Below are positions 1 through 7,974 of a DNA stretch of 64,000 bases, piece after piece. The notes under the pieces are model-generated. The model searched no databases. It worked only from the letters and a program-made list of their open reading frames with translations, and had not been told where the DNA came from. How positions within the stretch are numbered: position 1 is the first letter of the stretch; each line of letters starts with the position of its first letter. Source of the DNA: Leptospira fluminis (GTDB lineage Bacteria > Spirochaetota > Leptospiria > Leptospirales > Leptospiraceae); NCBI RefSeq assembly GCF_004771275.1, contig NZ_RQEV01000008.1, forward strand, positions 186,001 through 250,000. The letters run 5' to 3'. A program made the position numbers and the translations under genes.

Positions 1-146
1 AACGTCTTCTCCAGGACGATCGCCTGGTTTCTATACAGAACGATGATGGAAAGAGGAAGCACGCAGAGAAGAACGATGCCCGAAACGAAAATGATCATTT
101 TCGTTCGAATCTTTAGATTGTTTAAAACGGAAAGAAGAAATTTCAT
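1..146 (-). CDS. N-terminus of a membrane signalling-type protein (partial)
   Basis: The reading frame starts at an ATG whose first base is 146 and runs off the window's left edge after 48 codons. The visible protein begins MKFLLSVLNNLKIRTKM and then has one hydrophobic helix at about residues 17-38. A short basic cytoplasmic start followed by one membrane helix is typical of sensor kinases, adenylate cyclases and chemoreceptors, but no catalytic domain is visible, so the class is a guess. AAGGA lies 8 bases before the ATG, which supports the start. The 231 bp upstream (147-377) shows no gene. Confidence 0.6.
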   Translation of the reverse strand, partial: MKFLLSVLNNLKIRTKMIIFVSGIVLLCVLPLSIIVLYRNQAIVLEKT

Positions 147-377
147 CCAGGCAATCCTTCGAGTCGAGGCATGGACGATATCCAAGCAGGTACCATTGTC
201 AAATAATTTTAAATCGCTCCCGAGATTGTAATCTTAAAATCGGAAGGAATCAAAGGTTAGAATTACGTTACAAATGTTTGAACTAAAAAAGCAAGGCAGC
301 TTAAGAAGAAAATAAAGAACCTACTTCCGAATCCCGTCGATCGAACAAATAAAACATGGTCTAACTAAATCGGTCTT

Positions 378-1349
378 TTAATTGTGACGCAAGAGTTCTT
401 GCCCGAAATTTTGAAGATCCTGAAAGAAAAGATTCACAGTGACGCCCGCCTGCTTGACCATCTGCTTTCTGGTTTCAAGTTGCTCGATCGTGTGAACTCC
501 TCCCCGACTAAAATAAAGTTTAATGAGACTTTCCCGTTCGGAGCTTCCGTCCGCGCCAAGATAACCGTTCTCCAACCATCTGCTGATTAGGATGTCGAGA
601 ATCGTGCTCATTTGCTTTAGAGGAACACGACGCTTTCTCTCCGTCGGGTGATTCAGTAGATACCAGACCGGAGCGGAAAAAAGTTCCGTTTCGTGGGGAC
701 GGTACCATATATCTTTCAGAACGTTCTTCGCGTCCACGTAGTTTACCTGCGTTTCCACTTGGTAGGCCTGGTAAGATATATAACCGACCGCCAAACCGCC
801 GATGATGCTATCGGTCGCTTGGACAGTGGCCGAAGCCCATTGTAAAATTCCGGAGAGGATTCCGAAAATTCCCCCGACTACGATGGCGGCGATATAAAAT
901 TGGGTCACTCTTTGATTTTCGCTGTATCTAAGATGCTTGATGATGTCGTCTATCCGATCCGAATAACAGTTCAATTCGGAAACTGTGCCGGTAAGATCGG
1001 TGCTGACCAGAAAGATGATCTCATGAATCTTATTCTTCGTGAATATGAGCTCGAGATGAGTCGGGCTGTTGATGTCCTTGTAATCCGGCTTTTTTTCCAA
1101 CTCCTCCATTTTTTCAATCAAAGGAAGAATCCCGTACGCGTTCGCGATCATCAGGGACTTAAAGGAAAAATGGCCGTGGGAACGGAGAAGATGGTCCACT
1201 CTCGCAAAAGGAAGGGGACGACTAAAGGGAATGTTCTTTGCATCGGAGCCGACGGAACAATACTGCCCTCCGAAGTATGTCTCTTTTACCTGAATCGTGG
1301 TGTTGCAACCGCATATTATAAAAAGCAATATCAGAATTTTCTTTGGCAT
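378..1349 (-). CDS. Putative lipoprotein, function unknown
   Basis: This 323-residue protein begins with a basic residue pair, a hydrophobic stretch and the lipobox-like FIICGC, with Cys14 or Cys15 as the likely lipidated residue. A second hydrophobic stretch near residues 152-195 (glycine-, isoleucine- and alanine-rich) could be one or two membrane helices, which is unusual for a plain lipoprotein. The C-terminal third is charged. I recognise no family. It follows the lipoprotein gene at 1366-2112 after 16 bases on the same strand, so the two probably share a transcript. Confidence 0.65.
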   Translation of the reverse strand: MPKKILILLFIICGCNTTIQVKETYFGGQYCSVGSDAKNIPFSRPLPFARVDHLLRSHGHFSFKSLMIANAYGILPLIEKMEELEKKPDYKDINSPTHLELIFTKNKIHEIIFLVSTDLTGTVSELNCYSDRIDDIIKHLRYSENQRVTQFYIAAIVVGGIFGILSGILQWASATVQATDSIIGGLAVGYISYQAYQVETQVNYVDAKNVLKDIWYRPHETELFSAPVWYLLNHPTERKRRVPLKQMSTILDILISRWLENGYLGADGSSERESLIKLYFSRGGVHTIEQLETRKQMVKQAGVTVNLFFQDLQNFGQELLRHN

Positions 1350-1365
1350 ACGGCTCTTGGTCCGG

Positions 1366-2112
1366 TTATTTCGCTTTTACGGATTTGATAAATGCACTCA
1401 TGAATTCCCGGTCCGTTTCGTCCAAGCTCGCCCGAACCACCATATCCCTTCTCTTCTTCTTCGGAATACCGTTCTTTTCCAGGAATTCGTCGTTTGAAAA
1501 CGAATTGAAAGTTTCCTGGAATACGATCCGTCCTTGGGAATCCTCCACGATATATTCCACCGTCGCAAAGCATAAATATTCGCGTAGCAAAGCGAGAGCG
1601 ATGATCGGATAAAGACTCTCTTCAACTATCTCGTACAGGAAAAGTCCTGCACCCAACTCCGAATGCCCCGTAGCTACCGCCAAAAGCAATCCGGTGGCGA
1701 TACCGGTGACGATACTCCATACGATCACGGAACTTCGAATTTCCCCCAAATCCTTTATTTCAGCATAGATATAGTAATCTGCGGGGCGGCTCGGATCGAC
1801 CGCGACGTTCTGGGCCCTCAATAGATTGCTTAAATTCAATTTCATCCATTTTTCTATGGAACGCTTTTCCGCTTCTATCTCTTCCCTCCGCTCCACCTTG
1901 TCGGGGTTAGTTTCCGTAAGCGTGGATAGTCTCGAAATTCGGAGAGAAATGAACGGATCCCGAATAACCGCGTTAAAACGCTTATTCGAATCGGGTACCG
2001 TTCTAAGCTCGGGAGAAGAACAGGTTACAGTTAGCCCGAAGACGACGGGAAGAAATACCGCTATACGAATAAAAAAGCTTCTCTTCGTCCCGGAGACCGT
2101 GCTGGAGATCAT
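1366..2112 (-). CDS. Putative lipoprotein with central membrane segment
   Basis: The frame is open from a TTG at 2121, but the ATG at 2112 gives a cleaner signal sequence: MISSTVSGTKRSFF, a hydrophobic run, and the lipobox-like LTVTC. The mature part carries a hydrophobic segment (SSVIVWSIVTGIATGLLLAV) around residues 130-150. The remainder is mixed alpha/beta with no motif I can name. It lies directly upstream of the other lipoprotein (378-1349), which also pairs a lipobox with an internal hydrophobic stretch, so the two may act together in the envelope. No clear ribosome binding site precedes either start. Confidence 0.6.
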   Translation of the reverse strand: MISSTVSGTKRSFFIRIAVFLPVVFGLTVTCSSPELRTVPDSNKRFNAVIRDPFISLRISRLSTLTETNPDKVERREEIEAEKRSIEKWMKLNLSNLLRAQNVAVDPSRPADYYIYAEIKDLGEIRSSVIVWSIVTGIATGLLLAVATGHSELGAGLFLYEIVEESLYPIIALALLREYLCFATVEYIVEDSQGRIVFQETFNSFSNDEFLEKNGIPKKKRRDMVVRASLDETDREFMSAFIKSVKAK

Positions 2113-2304
2113 GAAAACCAAAATTCGAAATCAAGGACGCAGATGATAAGCGAACTTCCCGAACCGATAAAACCGGAAAGGATTAAAATGGCAGCAGCTT
2201 CCCGAAAAGAAAGCAAAATTTCACTTTTGGAAAAGTCGGATTTTTCAAAAGGATACCTTTAGCAAGTCGAATAAGGAAGATTTTTGCGACGAATGAAAGA
2301 ACGC

Positions 2305-2384
2305 GGACAAATCCGTTATTTACGAATAAATATATTCATAATTTATTCTTTTTTTCACAAATACTGTGGACAAATACCGTAATT
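2305..2384. promoter_or_regulatory. AT-rich divergent promoter region with direct and inverted repeats
   Basis: The 317-bp gap at 2113-2429 separates a leftward lipoprotein operon from the rightward 526-residue gene. It holds two near-identical copies of GGACAAAT(A)CCGT (2305-2316 and 2368-2380) and a third partial copy, ACAAATACTGT (2357-2367). Between them lies an inverted repeat with perfect 8-base arms, GAATAAAT (2324-2331) and ATTTATTC (2341-2348). These look like operator sites for a dimeric regulator, but the regulator is not identified. The last 50 bases before the 2430 start are almost pure A and T. Confidence 0.4.
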
Positions 2385-2429
2385 TTGATATTTTATTTAT
2401 TATAATATTATTCAGAATGACACTTTTGC

Positions 2430-4010
2430 ATGAACGAAACGGAGTCCAGCGCCGCAAAACCGATCCAACCGATCATTCCTAAAATCAATCTACCTTATCT
2501 CCAATTAAAATCGAAGGATTCCTTCGAAAAAGGAGAGCGTCCTTACTACGATCCTGAAGCGGAAAGATTGCTGGTTTTAGCGACGGATCATTCCACCCTT
2601 GCAGGTTTGAAAAATTCCAAGATTCCCATCATTACGGACTCGGATGTTCCGGACCATAGGGTGAAAGAAAGTCTCCTAAAACTCGCTTCCGATTCTTTGA
2701 TCGTCTTCGTTCCGCGAATTATGTTCAGTACGGACACGAAGGAGCTATCTCAATTCTTTTATATTGTCGCCCTAAATAAAGCCAGTGCGATGGATCCGAC
2801 TCAAGTAAAAACCTTATTTATGGAAATCATGCGAAGATCAGCTTGGGCCATCCGCAACTACGAGATCGCCCACTGCCAGGACAAGGAGATCGCCGTACCG
2901 GAACTTTTGGAACTTCTTGCCGAGAACACGTCGCCTTCCGAAAACCCTAAGGAAAAAGACGAACTTACAAAATGTCTAAATTCTCTCGTAAGAACCGGCT
3001 TTTGCAATCCGCAGATCATAAAGGATGCAAAGAGCCTGATATTACATTATATACAAGAAGACGGGTTCCTAATCGCTACCGACTTTGCCGGATATATCTA
3101 CGTTCCGGAGCAATCGAACGATGAAACATTTTCCCTGATAGAGCGTCTTTTCTCCTCCAAAGCGATACGATCCCTCGTCGAAATAAGCCCGAATTCGGCG
3201 ATCGATCTCGTATCGGTGCGAGAAGCTCTCTTGGCGAACGAAGAGGAATTGATGAGCGGGGACCTCTCCCATATACGGAAGAAAATCTATTTGGAGGAAT
3301 TCGCCAAACTTTCCCATACCTTAAAGCCGTCTCCATTGAGGGATTTCTTCTTTATCGCCCAAAGAATCACCGCTAAAGCGGTAGAAGCCGAAGACTTTCT
3401 GATAGAAACGAACGAGAAAGTAAATTCCAAAAAATTGAAATCGATCATTTCGAAAGGAAAAGATCCGCTCCAAAGATTTCTTACCTTCCGGATCGGCCAG
3501 GATATACCCAACGATTCCTCCATCATCAGAAACAGCGAGCAAGATACTTCCCTTTTGAGTTACGTGCATTACGACGAATCGTTTCCCGAATTGTTCGTAT
3601 GCCCTGCGGATGTTACGACAGTTAGAGAGGTGGCGACAGCCTTGTCGTTGAGATATTCCTTTGAGAACCCGACCTGCCTAGGTTTTATTCTTATGCTGAA
3701 CAAATACAAAAACAAACTGTTATTCTATCTTTCGGATCCGAATTTCAAGAAGGCGTTCTGTAATGTGGCGCTCTCCTGCGTCTCCAAAAAACTGCCATGG
3801 TTCGTAAGATTCGCTTATGCGATCGGATTAAGGGAATCTATGATTTCCAGCATTTTGAACGAACTGGGGGATATCCAGTACAAGCAACTCAACGAACGCC
3901 TCAAGTATAGACAAAAACTAAGTCAGATACGAAACGATCTGAAGAAAGAATTGGTTGAGGAAGTAAAGGAGATGATCTACCGTACCGGACAATTTCCGGA
4001 AGGCATTTGA
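2430..4010 (+). CDS. Conserved-looking hypothetical protein, 526 residues
   Basis: A long soluble protein with no signal peptide or membrane helix. It starts with a proline-rich segment (KPIQPIIPKINLP), continues as a mostly helical, charged protein, and ends with a basic helix rich in Lys, Arg and Glu that may be a coiled coil (about residues 480-520). I do not recognise the family. The coding frame is unbroken and codon use resembles the neighbours. No strong ribosome binding site precedes the ATG at 2430, and an overlapping out-of-frame ATG lies at 2417. Its expression is probably tied to the repeats upstream. Confidence 0.65.
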   Translation: MNETESSAAKPIQPIIPKINLPYLQLKSKDSFEKGERPYYDPEAERLLVLATDHSTLAGLKNSKIPIITDSDVPDHRVKESLLKLASDSLIVFVPRIMFSTDTKELSQFFYIVALNKASAMDPTQVKTLFMEIMRRSAWAIRNYEIAHCQDKEIAVPELLELLAENTSPSENPKEKDELTKCLNSLVRTGFCNPQIIKDAKSLILHYIQEDGFLIATDFAGYIYVPEQSNDETFSLIERLFSSKAIRSLVEISPNSAIDLVSVREALLANEEELMSGDLSHIRKKIYLEEFAKLSHTLKPSPLRDFFFIAQRITAKAVEAEDFLIETNEKVNSKKLKSIISKGKDPLQRFLTFRIGQDIPNDSSIIRNSEQDTSLLSYVHYDESFPELFVCPADVTTVREVATALSLRYSFENPTCLGFILMLNKYKNKLLFYLSDPNFKKAFCNVALSCVSKKLPWFVRFAYAIGLRESMISSILNELGDIQYKQLNERLKYRQKLSQIRNDLKKELVEEVKEMIYRTGQFPEGI

Positions 4011-4079
4011 GGGAATTTCCCGTAGGACAAGCACTTCGAGATCGGCTCAACTTTCTTACTTCGGAAATTTCTGGACGGC

Positions 4080-7000
4080 TTAAGTGCTTTCCTGCAAATA
4101 TCCTTTCAACAATTTCGACATCTCCGGACGACAGCTTCCGCATCCGGTTCCCGCTCCGGTGGAAACCCCCAGCGCTTCCAGAGTATTCGCGCCTTTTTTA
4201 AATTCTTCCTCCATATTTCCGCTCCCGACCCCGTTGCAGGAACAGACCAACTTGCCTAGAACGGGACGCGAAGGAGTTCCTCCGCTCAACAGTTGGTCCC
4301 GTTTTTCACCCAATTCCAAGCCGGAAGAAATCAAGGTTTTGAATTCGGAAAATTTATCCTTGTCTCCGATTAGGATGGCGCCGACGAGGCGGTCCCCTTT
4401 AATAATGCATTTCTTATATTTTCTTTTTTTGCGATCCAGATATACGATTTCTTCATATTCCGATTCGGCCGCCTCCATCGGAGTTTCCGGCAATCTGAGG
4501 GAAACGAGATCCAAGCCCGGAATCTTCAAAAGATTCGAATGCAACGAACCGGTATAGCCGTTTAATCTATAACCGTATATATGGCTAGCCGCGATCTTTG
4601 CCTGTTCCTCCGTCGCGGAAACCGTTCCGTACATACCGGACGAATGTTCCGCCACTTCTCCGATCGCGTAAATGTCCGGCTCGCTAGTCTGAAGATATTC
4701 GTTTACTTTGACTCCTGTCCCGCATTGCAGTCCGGTTTGATTCGCGAGAGCTATATTTGGGGAAGTACCGACAGCAAAAACGATTCCATCCACCTCCAGC
4801 ACTTGGCCGTCGCTCAACTTCACTTTTTCCGCTCTCGGAAAACCGACGATCTTGGAAAGTTCCGCTTCGAATACGATCCTAATTCCCCTCTCCTCTATCT
4901 CTTCCCTTAGGATCGTCGATGCGATTACATCCAACTGCTTGGACATCAATCGGTCCGTTCGCACCAACACGGTTACCTTTGCTCCGATCGACCGGAGAGC
5001 TGCCGCGAGTTCCAATCCGAGTAAGCCCCCACCTACGATCAAAGCGTGGGAATCCCGGACGAAAAAACCTTTGATTCTTTCCGCGTCCTCTTTGGCTCTG
5101 AGACTAAAGACCCCTTCCATCCCTTCCTTTATCGATTTCGGAATCGAAGCGGAACTTCCGGTGGCCATTATAAGTTTATGATACGAATGAACGACTCCGA
5201 GAGAATCCTTTACCTTCTTTCCTTCCGGAAAGATCTCGGCGACCGTCCGCCCCGGAAACAACTGAATCCCCCATGAATCGATTTCCTCGGGGTCGGCGCC
5301 TCTCAACTGTTGAAAATCTTTTTCTCCGCTGATCAAATCGGGTAAAAGGATACGATTGTAAAACGGATGTTCTTCCTTACAAATGACGGTGATCTCGTCG
5401 TTCGGAGCCAAGCTGCGGTAATGCCTCAGAAAAGCCAGACTTCCCGCCCCTCCTCCGACGATGAGAATCTTTTCCTTTGCCTTGGAATAAGTGCGGACCT
5501 CCACGGCCGAGATCTTAAAACCGGGCTGCTTAGAGTTCGGATCGTATTCCGAACTCGTCAGATTGTTCGATCTTGATTCGTCGTTTCCGAACACTCTCCC
5601 CCAATGCATAGGCAAGAAAACCGTTCCGGCCTTGATCGTGTCCGTGATCGACGCTTTGACCCTGACCCTTCCTCGGGAATTTTCAATCTCCACGATCTGC
5701 TCGTTCGAAATTCCTCTCGCTTCCGCATCCGATGGATGGATCTCCAGGACGGGTTCCTTTCTATGCTCCCTTAATTTCCGCACCTTACCGGTTCTCGTCA
5801 TGGTATGCCATTGGTCTCGAATCCGGCCTGTGGTTAGGATCAGAGGATGTTGCGGCGTAGGTTTTTCGGACGGGTCTTCCGCCGTCACGTCGGACAGTTT
5901 AGCCCTGCCTCCCGGACGATAAAAAATACGATCGGTAAAAAGACGCTCCGTACCACCGTGATCCTTAAAAGGAAACGGCCATTGGACCGAGCGTTTTTCC
6001 TTCAGTACGGAATAATCCAAGCCGGAAATATCGATTCTGGTCCCTTTCGTAAGTCTGCAATGCTCCTCGAAAATCTGCTCTTCATTTTGATAAGCGAAGG
6101 AATTCGCATAACCCATCTTATGCGCGAAGTCCCGAATGATCCAAGTGTCCGCCATTGCTTCGCCGGGAGGTTCCAATATTTTGGGTAAATACGTGATTCT
6201 ACGGTCGGAATTGGTCATCGTGCCTTGCTTCTCCGCCCATCCCGCCGCAGGCAGAACCACGTCCGCAAAAGGAATCGCCCCGGCGCTCTTGGAAATATCC
6301 TGAACGACGACCAGATCGGCGGAACGCAAGCCTGCCTCCACGGTTCTCGCATCCGGTAAGCTTACGGTCGGGTTCGTACACACGATCCAAATCGCCTTCA
6401 TCTTTCCTTGGCGAAGATTCTCGAACATTTCGGTGGCACTATATCCCGGTCGACTTTGGATTTCGGACACGCCCCAAAAATCCGCCACTTCCTTGCGGTG
6501 TTCCGGGTCGTTCAAATTTCTATGGGCAGGCAATAAATTACAAAGTCCGCCGACTTCGCGGCCGCCCATCGCATTCGGCTGCCCCGTCAAGGAGAAAGGT
6601 CCGGAACCCGGCTTTCCGATCTTTCCCGTAATCAAGGATAGATTCAACAAGGCGAGATTCTTATTCACCCCGATCACACTTTGGTTCAATCCCATCGCCC
6701 AAAGGGATAAAAAGCCGTTCGAAGAAGCGATCAACCTGGCCGCCTCCTCGATCTGTCCCGTCGGAACGCCGCAAATTTCAGCGGAGGCTTCCACCGAAGT
6801 ATGAAATACCCTGGATCTCAATTCTTCGAATCCTTCGGTATGATTCCTGATGAATTCCTCGTCAATCCATCCGTTTTCGATCAAAATCCTAGCGATCGCA
6901 TGGAACAGGTATATGTCCGTTCCCGGATGGATCTGCAAATGAATGTCCGCGTCTTCGCAAGTCTCGGTTTTTCTAGGATCCACTACGATCAACTTAACGT

Positions 7001-7589
7001 TCGGATCCGTCCTTTTTCGAGCCTCTATCCTTCTAAAAAGGATGGGGTGGCACCAGGCCGGATTCGCTCCTGCGACCAAAAAACAGTCGGCGATCTCGAT
7101 ATCGTCGTAACTGATCGGAACGCTATCTTCGCCTAATGCCATCTTATAACCGACTACTGCGGAACTCATGCACAGGCGCGAATTCGTATCTATATTATTC
7201 GTTCCTAAAAAGCCTTTCGCTAACTTGTTTATGATGTAATATTCTTCCGTTAGAAGCTGTCCGGATACGTAAAAACCCACCGCGTTAGGCCCGTGCTCCG
7301 AAATGATCCGTCTAAATTCGTTTGCGACTTCCGACAAGGCCGTTTGCCAATCCACCCTCTGCAAATCACCCCCTTTCCTTTTTCTTTGCATGGGATAAAG
7401 AATACGATCGGAACGATCCATGGTGGAGTAATGGAGGTTTAATCCCTTTGAACAGAGCATTCCGCGATTCGCAGGGTGGTCGGGATCGCCTTTTACGCTA
7501 ATCCGATCGGGGCCGGACTTTTCGACGATCACGCCGCATCCGACACCGCAATAGGAACAGGTAGTCGATAGGGAGTCTGTACTGGTCAC
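4080..7589 (-). CDS. nasA: Assimilatory nitrate reductase fused to FAD/NAD(P)H reductase and [2Fe-2S] domains (copy 1)
   Basis: This 1169-residue protein combines parts that are usually separate. Residues 1-700 are a NasA/NapA-type molybdopterin reductase: Cys11, Cys14, Cys18 and Cys46 fit the N-terminal [4Fe-4S] site, and Cys140 in TNSRLCMSS fits the molybdenum ligand. Residues about 705-1090 form an FAD/NAD-binding reductase like NasC or the NirB N-terminus, with two glycine-rich motifs (ILIVGGGAG and ALIVGGGLLG). Residues 1113-1169 form a BFD-like [2Fe-2S] domain with Cys1116, Cys1118, Cys1150 and Cys1153. The protein should pass electrons from NAD(P)H to nitrate without a partner. The start is GTG at 7589, ten residues before the cluster motif as in copy 2. 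A sigma-54 promoter match places +1 at 7590. It is divergent from the transporter operon. Confidence 0.9.
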   Translation of the reverse strand: MTSTDSLSTTCSYCGVGCGVIVEKSGPDRISVKGDPDHPANRGMLCSKGLNLHYSTMDRSDRILYPMQRKRKGGDLQRVDWQTALSEVANEFRRIISEHGPNAVGFYVSGQLLTEEYYIINKLAKGFLGTNNIDTNSRLCMSSAVVGYKMALGEDSVPISYDDIEIADCFLVAGANPAWCHPILFRRIEARKRTDPNVKLIVVDPRKTETCEDADIHLQIHPGTDIYLFHAIARILIENGWIDEEFIRNHTEGFEELRSRVFHTSVEASAEICGVPTGQIEEAARLIASSNGFLSLWAMGLNQSVIGVNKNLALLNLSLITGKIGKPGSGPFSLTGQPNAMGGREVGGLCNLLPAHRNLNDPEHRKEVADFWGVSEIQSRPGYSATEMFENLRQGKMKAIWIVCTNPTVSLPDARTVEAGLRSADLVVVQDISKSAGAIPFADVVLPAAGWAEKQGTMTNSDRRITYLPKILEPPGEAMADTWIIRDFAHKMGYANSFAYQNEEQIFEEHCRLTKGTRIDISGLDYSVLKEKRSVQWPFPFKDHGGTERLFTDRIFYRPGGRAKLSDVTAEDPSEKPTPQHPLILTTGRIRDQWHTMTRTGKVRKLREHRKEPVLEIHPSDAEARGISNEQIVEIENSRGRVRVKASITDTIKAGTVFLPMHWGRVFGNDESRSNNLTSSEYDPNSKQPGFKISAVEVRTYSKAKEKILIVGGGAGSLAFLRHYRSLAPNDEITVICKEEHPFYNRILLPDLISGEKDFQQLRGADPEEIDSWGIQLFPGRTVAEIFPEGKKVKDSLGVVHSYHKLIMATGSSASIPKSIKEGMEGVFSLRAKEDAERIKGFFVRDSHALIVGGGLLGLELAAALRSIGAKVTVLVRTDRLMSKQLDVIASTILREEIEERGIRIVFEAELSKIVGFPRAEKVKLSDGQVLEVDGIVFAVGTSPNIALANQTGLQCGTGVKVNEYLQTSEPDIYAIGEVAEHSSGMYGTVSATEEQAKIAASHIYGYRLNGYTGSLHSNLLKIPGLDLVSLRLPETPMEAAESEYEEIVYLDRKKRKYKKCIIKGDRLVGAILIGDKDKFSEFKTLISSGLELGEKRDQLLSGGTPSRPVLGKLVCSCNGVGSGNMEEEFKKGANTLEALGVSTGAGTGCGSCRPEMSKLLKGYLQEST

Positions 7590-7600
7590 ACAAGACTATC

Positions 7601-7616
7601 AGCAATTATCATGCCG
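7601..7616 (-). promoter_or_regulatory. Sigma-54 promoter of nitrate reductase copy 1
   Basis: Read on the minus strand the 16 bases are CGGCATGATAATTGCT. They match the -24/-12 consensus TGGCACG-N4-TTGCW at the invariant GG and GC and have the required spacing. With the C of the GC at -12 (base 7602), transcription would start at 7590, one base before the GTG start codon, so the mRNA would be essentially leaderless. No Shine-Dalgarno sequence precedes that GTG, which agrees. Confidence 0.65.
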
Positions 7617-7910
7617 TTTTGAAAAAATTAATTAAGAAGAAGTCCCAAAAAGAATTCAATCTCCCAAGCAGTCAATAAAAGCCGCAAATCTGTAAGCTTC
7701 TGCAGAAAATTCTAGCAGACTCAAAGATTCAAAATTCTCCGTAATGATAGTATTATAAGCATATTCGTTCTTTAAAAAGCAAATACTAGTGGTATTGATA
7801 CAATTTTAGACTAAAAAAGCAAAAGAGCCTCCCAGGCAATTCCTGGAAACTTCCTCACAAAAAGAGGGAGTTTCTGGCAAATTTCATTTTTCAAAAAATA
7901 ATCAGATAGT

Positions 7911-7926
7911 TGGCACAACATTTGCT
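7911..7926 (+). promoter_or_regulatory. Sigma-54 promoter of the nitrate transporter-nirBD-cobA operon
   Basis: The sequence TGGCACAACATTTGCT matches the sigma-54 consensus at every strongly conserved base: TGGCAC, correct spacing, then TTGCT. The GC at -13/-12 lies at 7924-7925, which puts +1 near 7937 and gives a 38-base leader ahead of the ATG at 7975. That leader carries GAGG at 7961-7964. This is the best of the three sigma-54 matches in the island. Confidence 0.8.
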
Positions 7927-7974
7927 ATAAAACCTATAGACGCAAATTCACCAAACCAAAGAGGCTTGAATCAA

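Larger units (their letters stand above)
7590..7974. promoter_or_regulatory. Divergent control region of the nitrate island
   Basis: This 385-bp AT-rich gap lies between the leftward reductase and the rightward transporter operon and contains a sigma-54 match at each end. Sigma-54 needs an upstream activator. Candidate activator sites are an inverted repeat TCTGC-N11-GCAGA at 7699-7719, about 110-130 bp upstream of the leftward start, and AATAC-N5-GTATT at 7782-7796. Neither matches the enterobacterial NtrC consensus, so their role is inferred from position only. No open frame of note is present. Confidence 0.45.

Noticed and set aside
4080..7589. Formate dehydrogenase as an alternative for the molybdenum domains
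   Set aside because: The TNSRLCMSS motif, the [2Fe-2S] tail and the setting beside a nitrate transporter and nirBD fit assimilatory nitrate reductase better.
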